A stretch of 64,000 bases of DNA from Leuctra nigra. Lineage: Eukaryota > Arthropoda > Insecta > Plecoptera > Leuctridae. The stretch lies in assembly GCA_934045905.1 (NCBI GenBank), contig OW203766.1, positions 24,980,309-25,044,308 of the forward strand, written 5' to 3'. This document shows, piece after piece, positions 34,374 through 46,060 of this stretch. Position numbers and translations under genes: made by a program. The notes under the pieces were generated by a model, which had not been told where the DNA came from, did not search any database, and saw nothing but the letters and a program-made list of their open reading frames with translations. Position 1 is the first letter of the stretch; each line of letters starts with the position of its first letter.

Positions 34374-37300
34374 CGCTATAGTTAATTTAAGGTTTGGTTA
34401 AATAATGCCTTACTAATGGAATGGAATGGGTGAAGAATTATAAAAACCGTGAAAGGAAAATCAAATTTGGCCATTTATACAATCTGATATCTTTTGAAGA
34501 TACCTACGTTTTGAGATAATAATGAAAACGGGCATCCTCAAGAATGGAATTAAAGTGAGGTTATGCAACCTATTTTGATTTTGAAAATGGCACTGGTCTT
34601 CTCCAGCTTATCATCTTCTTCCAAACATTTTCCATTCCTACTCTGTGAACCTACAGTTGCTCTTCTCATAAAAACTGTCCGATTCACCGCTTCAATTCTC
34701 CACGGTTCGTTTACCAAACCGCACATAATTTTGTCAACGCAACGCAATTGAATTTCAACTCATGTTCCATCCCTCATTTTAAAAACCAAGAATTCAACAA
34801 AAAACTGGAATGCATGACGAAAACGCAAGCATTATAACATATACACAAAACAATGCACTTCTGACGCATCCCACAATTTTAATCCTCTATTTTCTGTTAT
34901 TGTATAATTTTAATTAGAGATACCATCCCATCTGTTTCAACTAGCCATGTGTCCACTAGATGCAAGTCCTGACCAGTGACCAACACACCCCCCACACACC
35001 ACGTGCACGTCATCCATATTCATGACGCCATTTGCATTCGCGTGGCGAAGCGATGGTGCTGCCACGAGTTCACAGCGGCGAGACCACACACTCATCTGTC
35101 ACCACTTAGAACCATATAAGGTGAATCACAGTTTAATAAAACCATCATCTTCGGTTTGTGGACGCGTTACACATATGTTAGATAGGGGTTGTTAAAGATT
35201 ATACCCTGATGGATGGCCGTATAAGGTATGGAACACTTTTAAAACCATGACTTTGTAGTTTCGAAGAAATTTAATAGGTTATGTTACGTTGTTGCAGTAA
35301 TGAGTTTATGAAGAAATCGGTTAATAAACGGTTTTATGGGATGTGTTGGTATAATTACATAATAATGGTAACTTCGTTGAAAAATGTAATTGTATGTCAG
35401 TTGTTCTTGCTGGAAATTCCTTGCGTCCCAGGGCAGATATGAGTAAATTAAATCATGTGATATTCAATCCCTTTGGCGAATTAACGGTTAATTCAAAACA
35501 AATAACCATTTTGTGTCGTAGAAGAGAAAAATAAAAAAAATAAAAAAATGCATTTCCGCTTCAATAATCTTTACTTTTTGACCTTCCTCACAGCTCATCA
35601 ATTAATTCTAATTTATGTACCTATTTATTTTCTTGTATGGTCAAAAGAAATTGGTTTTGTGAATGAAACGTCGTCACCCGAAATACGCGATTTAAAGTCC
35701 AGACAATTTTGTAGCAAATTTAGACACGAAATCTCTGACAAGAAAATTCTGTGACGAATTGAAAACGTGCTCAAACTGGAGCGCAGTCTCTTTACCTAAA
35801 CAAAATAAAAGTTTCAATAGAGAACAGGTAGTTTTGCAGGTGTCTTCCGCCAAATTATACCACCTCCTTTCTTTAGGAGCCAAACAAAAATCCATTGACT
35901 ACGGAGGAAGAATACATTTAAACATCCTACACCCCCACACGTGCACGATTGTAAATCAACGTGTGATTTCACCCACATGGTCCTACCCAATTTCCCCACC
36001 ACTTGAAACCCAATTTCAGTGGTCTAGATTTCATTTTAGATCCATATCAATACCAACATTATCTTTCCACGAAGATGAATTAATTTTCGTTCCATCTGTT
36101 TCGAATATCGCGCGCACTTTTCGAAAAACACAGGTGTACCAACCTAACAAACACCAGTCTAGTAGGCCGTGACTGACATGTGTTATGTTAATGTGGTCAC
36201 TCATGCAGAATATCACGGCGTCCTGGATCTTAATGACACATACTCCTGATGTGATGCATATATCACACACGTCGATAGAATTGATGCCGTTAATCATTCA
36301 TTTCAGGTAATTAACTAATCATTCTGGGATATTAGGTATTAACCTGGGATTGAATTGTGATTTTGAGGGTAAACTGATTACGAGTTGGTCCTATCAATCA
36401 TATTTTTTGTATGAAATTATTACCTGTCTGTTTTGATGGATTTGGTGGCGCGATTGCTGGTGGACTTTTGAACACCTGGTGGTAATGCAAGGTGCTGTTT
36501 ACTCTCTGTGACGCGTTGATGAGCGAGTGAAGGCTCAAATAAAATGCCAAATACAGAACAGATTTATTTTTTCCGTACTTTAGCCAAAAGATTGTTGTTT
36601 TAAAATTGTTGCATGGAATCATTAATTGTTTTTAGAGAGTCTCTATACTTGAAATACTTACAGTACCTACTTAAACCGTAGACTAGATAATTTATTACGC
36701 ACAAAGCTTGTATTGTCTGTCCTCTGCCAAAATTAACTAAAACTGGGCACTTGACCCTCTTCCTCTTCAGAGGAAGAGGATCATCAGCTCTTTCTTCAAT
36801 TTTGATTAAGACAAATTTCACAACTCAAATATCACCAAACATTGTAGCTAGCATACCTAGATGAACTTAGACAATCGGTCTAGTATAAAAACACCACAGA
36901 AAGAGAGTAAATGAGTTGAGTTGAGTATAATAAGAGGGGAACAGTCCGTCCACTCATGTCATAAATATATCTCCAAAAAATCTACGAAAAAATGCGACAT
37001 TTGTTTCCCAAATTAATCCAAGTCACTAAAACTATGTAGACCATAACACGACAGAAGGCAGTTAATAATTCGTATGAAATAGAATTAAAATTGCACATTT
37101 ATAGAAGAGAACAATTAAATAACTACAACGAATGCCATAAGTCCATTTATCATCCTGCTATTTGGCCCATGTAAAATATTAATGGACCAATTAGTATGCT
37201 AATCAACGTGTCTAATTTGAAGAGGCGTCAAACTAATAAAGAAAACGGGGTGCGAAATATTAATTATTTATAAATTGGGGGGCGAAAATTAAAAACAGCA

Positions 37301-38239
37301 TTCCAGTTTGAGTTACGAGCAGATTATTAGTGTGACGTTTTTGGTATTTTTTAAATGTATATATATAGTATACATTCACCTTGGGTACTACATAATAAAA
37401 TCAAGGAAAATATTGAAAGATTTCGACTTTCAGTAGGTAATTCGAAATAAATTGTGATGTGTTTTGTCTAAATGAGTATTAAAATCAGCAGATGACTATA
37501 AATGTTTTCTCACTAAATTTTTATTTATTACTAACAAGTTATAAATTGTTATCGATAGACATTAATAACCGGTATAAATACCTATGGTTTATCTACTCAA
37601 TGGATTAAACAGTAATATTTTGGGCATCGATCCAAAATAATTTTCTGAAGCTTTTGTACAATACAAAAAAGTGAATTTATGGAAGTTGGTGATAAATTAT
37701 TGTTTCATACTGCGTTTATTGATAGAAAGTGTGCGAAATGAGGCCTAAGTGGTGCTCACTCGATCATCGTTACTGCACTGGAAGTTTTCCATAAAAACCA
37801 AGTTTCTCAAAGTGTTTGTTGTTTTACATTGTTTACTGTTTATAGTGACGACTTTTCTGACTCCAAAAATCTAATAATAAATATCACTGCTGAAATGAGA
37901 TGTATTATTTTTTTATTACAAAGAAATTCTATTTCATATCACAAAACCAAGACAAAAATGAAATTTTAATCTCCCTTCTCCAATGAATAGGCGTGTCGTG
38001 TTCGTGTAAAATTAGCAACTCCACTGCAACTTCATAATCGGATGCATCCCACATAATAAATATCAATGTCACATTGTCAAATGTAATTACATTTCTACCC
38101 TCACCCAGCATCGAACCAAACAACAGACTCACATTACCTCGATAAGATCACAGAAACAAAATGTGCATCATCCACCAGTTACACTTTAAATAATTAGAAA
38201 TTGCAAGTAATTAACAAAAGATAACACACCAGTATAATG
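34374..38239. other. unassigned DNA, several short open frames
   Basis: No gene is supported. A CpG-bearing patch lies at about 35030-35100. The longest plus-strand frame here (137 codons, 35759-36172) contains no domain I recognise and is overlapped by minus-strand frames. A minus-strand copy of GCGTTGATGAGCGAG at 36513-36527 is a relic end of the 12.5-kb repeat family. Confidence 0.5.
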
Positions 38240-38390
38240 TCAAAGTGCATGCTGCATGCACTTCGCCCCCCTGAGTGCATCGCGTCTGTCTCTGACGATG
38301 ACGTCAGAGCGTCGGGACGCCTGGTATTGTGTGCATGACGTCACAGCGTCGCGACGTCTGGTATTGTGTGTATTGTGTTGGTGATGGGGA
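38240..38390. promoter_or_regulatory. CpG-rich islet with 37-bp tandem repeat and CRE pair
   Basis: A 37-bp unit, TGACGTCA-AGCGTCG-GACG-CTGGTATTGTGTG in outline, occurs at 38299 and 38336, each copy starting with a perfect CRE palindrome. The upstream side holds GCATGCTGCATGC. The duplicated CRE makes a bZIP-bound element plausible, but a decayed CpG-rich repeat is as likely. Confidence 0.4.
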
Positions 38391-38470
38391 AAGGCGGTGA
38401 AGTGAAGGCTAAGAGGAACAGGAACTGTTGAGGCAGTCACAAAGCGACCCGGTTCGAACCCCGACTAGGG
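38391..38470 (+). repeat. tRNA-like SINE fragment
   Basis: A clear B box CGGTTCGAACCCCGAC lies at about 38450-38465. Upstream AGTCACAAAGCGACC is shared in part with the 46-kb fragment read in reverse order. There is no complete cloverleaf. Confidence 0.4.
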
Positions 38471-40716
38471 CAGATGTGAAGTATATTGACTGTAATGCAA
38501 TGTGGTGCAGTGTAGGGTGCAGTCGGATGCAGTTTTATGTCTGGGGGAGATGTTGCCGAGGTCAGTGACTTGTACTTGAAACTTGAGGAGAAAAATCATT
38601 ATTTTGATGAAGAAGTGTGACTGGAATGACAAAAAGTTGAATGGTCTCGCTTGCTTCACCTCCTTGATTTCAAATACAAGAACAAATATATCTATGGTAT
38701 TTTTTTATTTATAAGTATGACAATAAGAAGAATATCCTAATATTCTTAATAAGTATATTTAAAATATTCTGGAAAAACTCGGAATCCCATAAAAGCATAA
38801 AACCAAGATCATAGTTTATTAGTAGTGCTTTGGACCGGGTATTACCATTAGTTTAAGCTACAGTTAGCCTAAACTCCACTTCATAACACTCGGTGTATTA
38901 CCACTACTGCAATTTAATTCCGAATCTTATTTACTCAGTTTAAATTAACCTCAGGCTACTTGACAACAGTTTTTAAGCTATGCCTCGGGGTATAATGGTG
39001 ATACACCACATTTCCCAAAGTTTAGCTTAACTAAACTGAAGATATTTAATAGTAATATGCCGCCTTAGTTAAATAATTGACGTTTTGCTGATGGTTGGTG
39101 AGCGTTTGGGGGGGGGGGGGGGGGGCTTTTTAAATTATATAATTTGGAGGCTGTGGGCTAAGACCCTCATGAACGGAACGTACTTCAACTAATTTGGGAC
39201 AGTGAAATGAACTTTTCGAATATAAAGAAGTGAAGAAGACTGAAAAATTACCAATTTACATGGTTTATAATAAGAACCATTTATGGTCTATAAAATAAGA
39301 ACTGATGTTACTCTTTAGTTAGACATGGTTAAAATAAAGAGGGCAAATGTATAGTATTTAAAAAAAAAAAAATCTTCTAGTGTCCCGAAGGGTCAAGTGC
39401 CCCTGAGGGACAAGGATCCAGCATCCACAATATCAACAGATGAACAGATCTTCTCGAATAAAACACAGAATAACCTGAGGATCATGATGATAAGAAACAG
39501 TCAGGACTGTAATTAAAGTGTAAATCAAGTCTGTTTTGTTATCCATCAGTAATCAGTCAACAAGCGTTGATCTGCTATCTATTCCATCCACGATCCACAC
39601 TTGTGTAGAGATGGATGATGAAAAACAGCCACGACTTGCTTGATTACAATGATTATCTCTCGCTGGATGCTGTGAGTTAATTTCCCAGGTGTCTTGATTG
39701 CTACTGCACACACGTTGCCCATCGAGACGGTCTAGAGGGCAACTGCATCCATTACTTCATCAGTTCTCTGATCTTCAGGCAATCAAATTAAACAACTTAT
39801 GGTTGTTCAGCTAACAGTTAGAATGTTTTATTGTAATTAATAGAAGTTTTGTTTATAAACTCTGCTGATGACATTTTATGGACTATTTTAATTTGAGGGC
39901 AATAATATTTGGTAAATTTTGGAACGTTGGGCGTTCATAGTAAGCAATATTAATAAATAACTTTAGGAATGAGATTTACATCCAATTTGGCTACTATATT
40001 AAACATTTCATTTTAGATTTAAAGCAAATTTAAATAAAAATTACAAAATTTAACTCTTTGAAACAAATTTTGCGTTATTTCTGATAGATTGTTAATAAAT
40101 AATATCTTTATTTTCTTTTCCAATTGACATAACAGGTAAAGATTACATATTTCAAGGGCATGTTACACATTAGGAACGCCGGTATGCCAGTCCAGACGTT
40201 TCTATAAAACATATAGATTTTTATGTTTCTAACAAATTTACATTATAGCTCTATTTACTAGAATGATGATGAAAAATAAATAAATATATAAATAAATGAA
40301 CAAACACCCAAAGTGGGTACTTTGAAAATAAAAATACAACTCTCAAGTAGCAGATTTAATTTTCATAAAAGCTATTTTCCAAGCGCTCTATCTTGTATGT
40401 ATGAAAAGGAGTAAGAATAAGAAGCGGACCGACTAATGAAACGCGGAGAGTAACGTAATCTAGTAGCTGGTTGTAAACTAATAAGCTGGTTGTATCTTGT
40501 CAGATGGGCGTGTCGCTCAGGTAGCACGATAGTTTTACAAGAACATGACGCGTAGTTAATACCTAGCCCTCGAAAACACATGATTGATGTCTCTAGAAGA
40601 CAATTAGCTCCAATATTCGCGCCAAGCTCATTGCCAGGATGGAACTATTCATTGGAGATGTTTCCTCTCCTTACCATTCTTATTAGAACAATTGTTGCAA
40701 TATACAGCTCAAACAC
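38471..40716. other. unassigned DNA with a poly-G tract
   Basis: No gene is supported. An 18-nt G run lies at 39108-39125. Between about 38840 and 39050, GTATTACCA occurs twice and its inverse TGGTGATAC once, with GTTTAG/CTAAAC forming a small hairpin, so an old foldback element may lie here. GTTGCCC/GGGCAAC forms a hairpin at about 39712-39741. Confidence 0.5.
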
Positions 40717-41034
40717 TCCTGTGGAGAGACTGTAAAAACTGACGGTTGCCTCATATTCCTAAAATACGGATATCCCAAGCTAATTATTTATTCCACTGTT
40801 ATTCACTTTTGGAAGGTAGTTTTGATACCCATTTTCTGGGAATTCTGTTGAGAAAATTTAATACTATAAGGAAAAAATATTCATATATTTCATGAAAAAT
40901 ATGAAAATCAAAACTATTTAATTTTATGTATTTCTTAAATTTTCTCAAGGGTGAAAGGGTATGTATCGGTGAAAGTTTAGTTTTCACCCTTATTCGATAC
41001 CTGAGTGATAAGTTATAATGCTTCTCCACAGTAG
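40717..41034. mobile_element. diverged MITE, relative of the 32.4-kb element
   Basis: Weak terminal repeats CTCCTGTGGAGA (left) and CTACTGTGGAGA (right, inverted) bound a body that shares AAACTGACGG, TTATTCCACTGTTATNCA and GGAAGGTAGTTTTGATAC-type words with the 32.4-kb element in the same order. It is more decayed and a little longer. A 79-codon minus-strand frame inside has no domain. Confidence 0.6.
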
Positions 41035-43072
41035 TCATCTAGTGTCTTAGAACATTATGGCGTAACTATCCGGTTATTATACAAATACTATCAGGACATT
41101 ATGGTGATTGTAAACCGTATTTGCGGACTCCCCAAGACAAAACGTATGCAAAATAACAACCAAAAGTAATAATTTTCTTGGTCATTATTTGAATACTAAA
41201 AATCAGCAAGCCGTGCATTTAGCTCGCTCATGTCTTCCAGTTTCAATAAAGTCTGTAATGTAAATGAACGTTAACATAAAATAAGCGTGATTTTAGTTCA
41301 TTAGGCGAAGAGTATTGAAGTGTCTCTACATGAAGAGTAATTTCTTTTACTGCAACCCTCATGTACGCTGCAAGAACATGGCAATAATCTACAGTTTATT
41401 AAACCAGTTGGACTCAAGGTTTTCACATTACAATGTTGGGTAAAATATACAGCAGAAATAGTTGGATATTTTGTATGAGATGATCGTAAAATTCAAGATT
41501 ATGTAGTATTCAATGTTTGTTCATTTATTTCTTGATTGTCTATAACTTTTTTTATAGCCAGATCAAGTTAGTACCAGCACAGAGACAATTTCTGTATCAG
41601 GTAGAGACATAACATGTGAGCAGAAAAGACATTCATCTTTCGTGTAAAACTACTGTAATATAAAAAAAAATCAGAAATTATGCACAAAATTTGCAACTTC
41701 ACAGCTAATTTTTTTTGATTTTTTAAGGAGGGATCTCCGAATTTCACTCTTCGTGAGAAATCGTTCAAATTTGGCAAATATATAGATTGTTATGTTCTGT
41801 ATCATAATATGGCAAGAAAAAGTGGTCAGCGTGAACTAATTTTCCTTATATATATCACTTCAAAGTTACAGTTTTTTTCTCAGTTTAACATTGCGACCAT
41901 ACGGAAAGAAAAAGTCATGCTGATATTTTTATAAGTGTTTTAAGCTGCTTTTCTACGTGTATAATGTAAAAAACTCTACTGTAGTGCGTATCAGATGCAA
42001 TATTTTATTATAACATTTTGAAATGTATACGTTCGTGGACGTTTTACCGAGCTATGAGGGTTTTACTGCTTAATTTTTACGTGTTTTTCCATCTATGAAG
42101 AGTGCAGTTTTATATAAAATGGTATTGCCATGGTGACACCCCCCCTAGAGCCTTCTAGAGATTCGAATTTCTTTGCAAATTTGTAGAAATTTACAGAAGA
42201 CCGTGATTATATTGCGTGTCCCTCTTTAATTCGAGAAAATAAAGAAACTGACCTCTGGTGGATTCTTTGGTACTATCCATAAGGGGGATAATGGAGGATA
42301 TAAAGGGTTTATTATGTAAATAAATGATATTTAAATTTGCTTTAGTTGTTTGTTGTGGCTGAAAAAGTAAACTTGTAACTAAATCTAAATTTCATGTGTT
42401 TCTCCTTTTTCACTGCCCTATGGAAGCACGAATATCAAAATAAAAAAGTGCATCTAAAAAATTGCCTGCCAGAAGTGGCTCCATCACGTATCGTTTATTT
42501 GTTCGAATATCATATTATTTCGCTCTTCTAGTAATGAATCTAATACAATATTATAATGTTCCTTTTACTGTATGTAAAAGCCTTAAACTTAATTTCATTT
42601 CACTATAAAAAAAAATAGTAATTTATAATCCAATACAAGCCATTATATATGCAATGGAAAGCACATGAAAGCAAAGCGCAAATAATATTATATTTTCATT
42701 GCAGTTTAACAAGTCTAGAGTTGAATTTTATGATAACTATGTCTCAACGGCAATAAATGTGTCCTTTGGTCTTGTTACTAATGTTACTATTCATTAAAAA
42801 AAATATGTTTTTATATGACACGGTCTGCTTGGTTAACAACACAGCTTTGTTTGCTATTAATTGATTCCACTGCACATAGGTTTTTAAACAAAACATTATG
42901 ACACAACAATGGGCATGCTCAAGCGTCAGCAAATAGGTTTTAGAAGGATTCGGTAAACTGGAAGGAGCACGTTCAAATAACATCGCATTTATTGTTGAAA
43001 TGTACGCAGACGTGGTTTTGAAAAAACAAAAACAATGGGTTTTTGGAACGTCGTTATGTGCGTGTGTCCTGA
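41035..43072. other. unassigned AT-rich DNA
   Basis: I see no gene. CCCCCCCTAGAG/CTTCTAGAG-type words near 42140-42163 are the only oddity. A 130-codon minus-strand frame entering from 43136 translates the poly-C tract and is an artefact. Confidence 0.6.
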
Positions 43073-43099
43073 CCCCCCCCCCCCCCCCCCCCCCCCCCC
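43073..43099 (-). repeat. poly-C tract, 27 nt
   Basis: An uninterrupted run of 27 C, one of the two longest homopolymers of this type in the window. Confidence 0.9.
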
Positions 43100-43480
43100 T
43101 CCTAAAGAGAAACGCGTGGCAATTTGTGGTCAACAATCATCATTTTCCACATATTGAATTTTCATCCCTTTTTGGCTTCGCATTGAATTTGCACACGCGT
43201 TTGAAGATACAAATGAATTCAGACGAACAATAAAGTCAGGTTATTGCATTAGTAATTAATCGATGAACACGCATAGAACGTTTTTTATTATACAGAAATC
43301 TATGCTAATTTGAAACCAAAAGTATGACAAAAATTTATATGTGTACCAAAAATGAGATTTTTTCCAAGGGACGTCAGAGTTTAATTTAAAACTAATATCT
43401 AAAAATGTATAGAAAAACTTATCTTTGTAAATGGACATGAAAAATATTTTTATATGTATCTAATAGATTTTCTCTTTTAA

Positions 43481-43526
43481 TCAAGTTCAAGATCAAGTTC
43501 AAGTTCAAGCTCAAGTTCAAGCTCAA
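43481..43526. repeat. TCAAGN hexamer microsatellite
   Basis: Seven TCAAG(T/A/C) units in tandem, then TCAA. On the minus strand it reads as alternating Leu and Asn/Ser codons inside a 137-codon frame (43419-43832). The composition and lack of any domain make that frame doubtful. Confidence 0.9.
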
Positions 43527-44095
43527 ATAAGCTTCATAGCCACACTCTTGGCTTGGGTCAAGATATCTACAACAATCCTCATAATTCATAACTCCAACAC
43601 CAATAATCCAAGACGAAACCCCCAACCAATAATCCCAAATCCCACAAATCACCACAATATCAAATCCCATCACATTCCCACTTGAACAGTGAAGAACAAA
43701 GCTGCCATACATCAACCATCGTAACGCAAGGTTGGTTAACTGAGACCTAATCATGCCCAGCCTCTGTGATCTCTCATGGACAGTTCCCCGGGGCAGAATG
43801 CCCACCCTTCCCACGTGATGAGCGCGCCTCATCCCATTAGCCGATTACTGTCATGCATTATTGCAGGAAATCTGCATCTGTGAGAGAGAATGCAACTAGC
43901 GAGTGCAACGGAGAGAATTGCATCAAGGTAATGCTGGTAGATGCATATGGAGAGGTGCACTTTAGAGCTGGGAATGGGGTTGTATGTGAATTAGAAATGA
44001 GGGTATGTGGAGATCAAAGTTGTATTTACTCTGGATGGAAGTCTTTATTGTTGGGTTTATAGACGGCTAGACAGCTGGTTTGGTGATAGGATGAG
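43527..44095. other. unassigned DNA, one doubtful minus-strand frame
   Basis: The 3' two thirds of this stretch are covered by the minus-strand frame mentioned under the hexamer repeat, beginning near 43832 beside CCACGTGATGAGCGCG. I see no conserved domain, splice pattern or partner exon. Confidence 0.45.
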
Positions 44096-44190
44096 ACAGT
44101 CACATCCCGGTGGTTCAGGGTCGATTACATAGGTCGTCCTTTCTGACTGAGGGGTTTTAGTGGTTCCCCTCAGTCGGGAGTTAATAAATT
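44096..44190 (+). repeat. SINE-like tail with perfect 10-bp hairpin
   Basis: GTGGTTCAGGGTCGATTAC is followed by GGTCGTCCTTTCTGACTGAG. The arms GACTGAGGGG (44145-44154) and CCCCTCAGTC (44166-44175) form a perfect 10-bp stem with an 11-nt loop. The same order of words (CGTCCTT, ACTGAG, TTCCCTCAGTC, AGAGCTAA/GGAGTTAA) appears at 49290-49390, so this is a dispersed family. Confidence 0.6.
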
Positions 44191-45090
44191 TTAAGTAGCC
44201 AGTTGCAGAACAGTGCTAAACAACCTTAAATGAAAAGGGAGAATGTGGAATTTAGAGAATTAACTTTTTTTCTGAATTAGCATACTTATCAACTAATATA
44301 AAAATCAAGGACGAAAAGAACTTAATGAAGAAAAGAAAATCCTGTCAACAGGCGAAGGTTTCTAAAACATGTCGAATGTAAACCCTCAGTCAAGAATTAA
44401 AAATCAGTAAAAAATACATCAGTAAAAAATAAAAATACATCCTTAGTCAAAAAAACTTGGTCTCAAAGACTGGTTACTGGAATCGAAAAAGGTATTCATT
44501 TTTGTAATTAATTTTTCGGTCTTCACGAAAATGTAAAGTATCCACAAATGTATACGAGTTTATACTCGGAACAAGTAAATGTGTGAAGAATAGTTCTTTC
44601 CATCTTGCATTGATTCACAACACTGGAGTTCAGAGAAGAACACAGATTCTGCTAAAAGAACTCTCCCCAGCCTCCACATGTGTAGCGACCATTCCTGATT
44701 CTCCTTGCCCATCACCAAGACAGAGTTTTAAGAATCGTATAAATACAATTAACCGCCTCTATACATCAACAAGTTCATCAGGATTTATATTTACGTTTCC
44801 AGGAGTGTATTAAACTTCACAGTATAAAGGTTGACATCTGTTCAAGGTTGCTAAATTATTATAACTCATTGGTCAAGAAAAATAATAATTTACATCGCAT
44901 AATGTCAGTTATTTGTGTAGTTAACGCACTATTAAGTCTATAAATACGTGTTTTATAAGACGTTTAACACAAGTAAATCAGATAGCCAATGTCTTCAGAA
45001 CAGTTATTACTTTGAAAGTCAACGCCATCTCTCGACAGACTTCTAACTATTATCACACTAGCGCTGCCTGGTGACATACAACTTAAAATG
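44191..45090. other. unassigned AT-rich DNA
   Basis: I see no gene. A 76-codon frame at 44583-44813 is serine-rich without any recognisable domain. Confidence 0.55.
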
Positions 45091-45240
45091 ATCACTCAAT
45101 AAATCTGATTGTTTGAAATGTTTTAAATAACACCATCAGAAGTCAAACCAAACGATCTCCTTGTCTCACTCTAGTAGGTGAGCTCTCATTTCAATGATAA
45201 TAACAAGCATTGATTGTTACGGAAAATGACCAGCATCCAG
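45091..45240 (+). mobile_element. family A MITE, fragment without TIRs
   Basis: The interior words ACTCAATAAATCTGAT, ACCATCAGAAGTCA, GATCTCCTTGTCTCACTC, TAGTAGGTGAGCTC and GATAATAACAAGC match the 58-kb copy in order, and the last two also match the 34-kb copy. The outer inverted repeats are missing on both sides. The right side breaks off at GACCAGCATCC, about 20 bp before a 29-nt poly-G run. Confidence 0.75.
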
Positions 45241-45257
45241 GTCGTATCCGGAATGAA

Positions 45258-45260
<3 letters not shown>

Positions 45261-45289
<29 letters not shown>
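45261..45289 (+). repeat. poly-G tract, 29 nt
   Basis: The longest pure G run in the window, wedged between a broken MITE and an intact one. Confidence 0.9.
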
Positions 45290-45290
<1 letters not shown>

Positions 45291-45301
45291 TGTCGTTACT
45301 A

Positions 45302-45496
45302 AAGCCCCATTTACACGGTGCAATTTCTTGTACAACTTCTCTACCACACTTCTGTGTCACACTTCTGAATGGAAATTAGAACATGTTTTAAGTTCTGGGA
45401 CAGAAAGTTGCGTCGTGTAAATACAAAATAGTATGAAAAATGGGAATGTGACACCACAGAAGTTGTTCAAGAAATTGCACCGTGTAAATGGGGCTT
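45302..45496. mobile_element. MITE, about 195 bp, 38-bp TIRs
   Basis: The left end AAGCCCCATTTACACGGTGC continues as AATTTCTTG-ACAACTTCT and is repeated in inverted form at the right end with almost no change over about 38 bp. The interior has ACACTTCTGTGTCACACTTC and other partly symmetric words. High TIR identity suggests recent movement. There is no transposase. The flanks do not show an unambiguous target duplication, so I leave the superfamily open. Confidence 0.85.
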
Positions 45497-45984
45497 AATA
45501 TTTTCAAAAATCACAGTGTAAAACAGGGGGTTCGAGAAAATGTTGGATCAAGGTTATTGGTTTAGGTGCAATTTTGAATCGAAGTGTATACTATTTTTGG
45601 GAATTATAAATTACAAAATATTCAAAAATTGGTCTAAGAGGTTAAAATATAGGTAAATTTATTGAACTTATAAGGATATGCAAGTCCGGGGCGCAGGGGC
45701 GCATAGCCCTGGAAAATATTTGGCATTTTAATTCAATTCTAACTATTTTGGAACGTTTTTGACATGATCTGTCTATTTTATTTTAAATGTGCTTATTTTT
45801 TTTTTGATGAAACCCTGGTTTGGAAGGGTGACCGCGCCCCCCCCCCCCCCCCCCTTCTGAATACGCCCTTGACCAGCAGACATTCAAATTTGTTCACCGA
45901 TCATTTTTTATTTGGCTAAGTGTTCACACAGGACGTGTACTTCTGTCATAATGGCGGCAGTAATAGTCCAGCCAGGATCATGTG
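45497..45984. other. unassigned DNA with a poly-C tract
   Basis: An 18-nt C run lies at 45837-45854. GGGGCGCAGGGGCGCATAG at about 45689 is a small GC-rich insert. Nothing else is recognised. Confidence 0.55.
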
Positions 45985-46060
45985 ACACGAGGGGAGTAGG
46001 TCGTTGAACCGGGTTCGATCCCAGACCGTCACAAGGGTGTCTCCAGCCCTCGTCTGTGAT
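45985..46060 (+). repeat. tRNA-like SINE fragment
   Basis: A-box-like GAGTAGGTCGTTGA at about 45993 is followed closely by a B box CGGGTTCGATCCCAGACC. GGTCGTTGAA resembles the 10.4-kb element (TAGTCGTTGAAA). The anticodon region between the boxes is missing, so it is a shortened SINE head. Confidence 0.45.

Noticed and set aside
34586..34600. AATGGCACTGG, like the start of miR-263
   Set aside because: The match stops after 11 bases and no precursor hairpin is present.
35759..36172. 137-codon plus-strand open frame
   Set aside because: It has no recognisable motif, other frames overlap it on the opposite strand, and there is no splice or promoter context. A frame of this length can occur by chance in 64 kb.
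42744..43136. 130-codon minus-strand open frame
   Set aside because: It translates a 27-nt homopolymer as poly-Gly and has no domain. Its length is an artefact of the poly-C tract.
43419..43832. 137-codon minus-strand open frame
   Set aside because: Its C-terminal part is the TCAAGN microsatellite read as Leu/Asn/Ser repeats. The rest matches no family and shows no exon structure.
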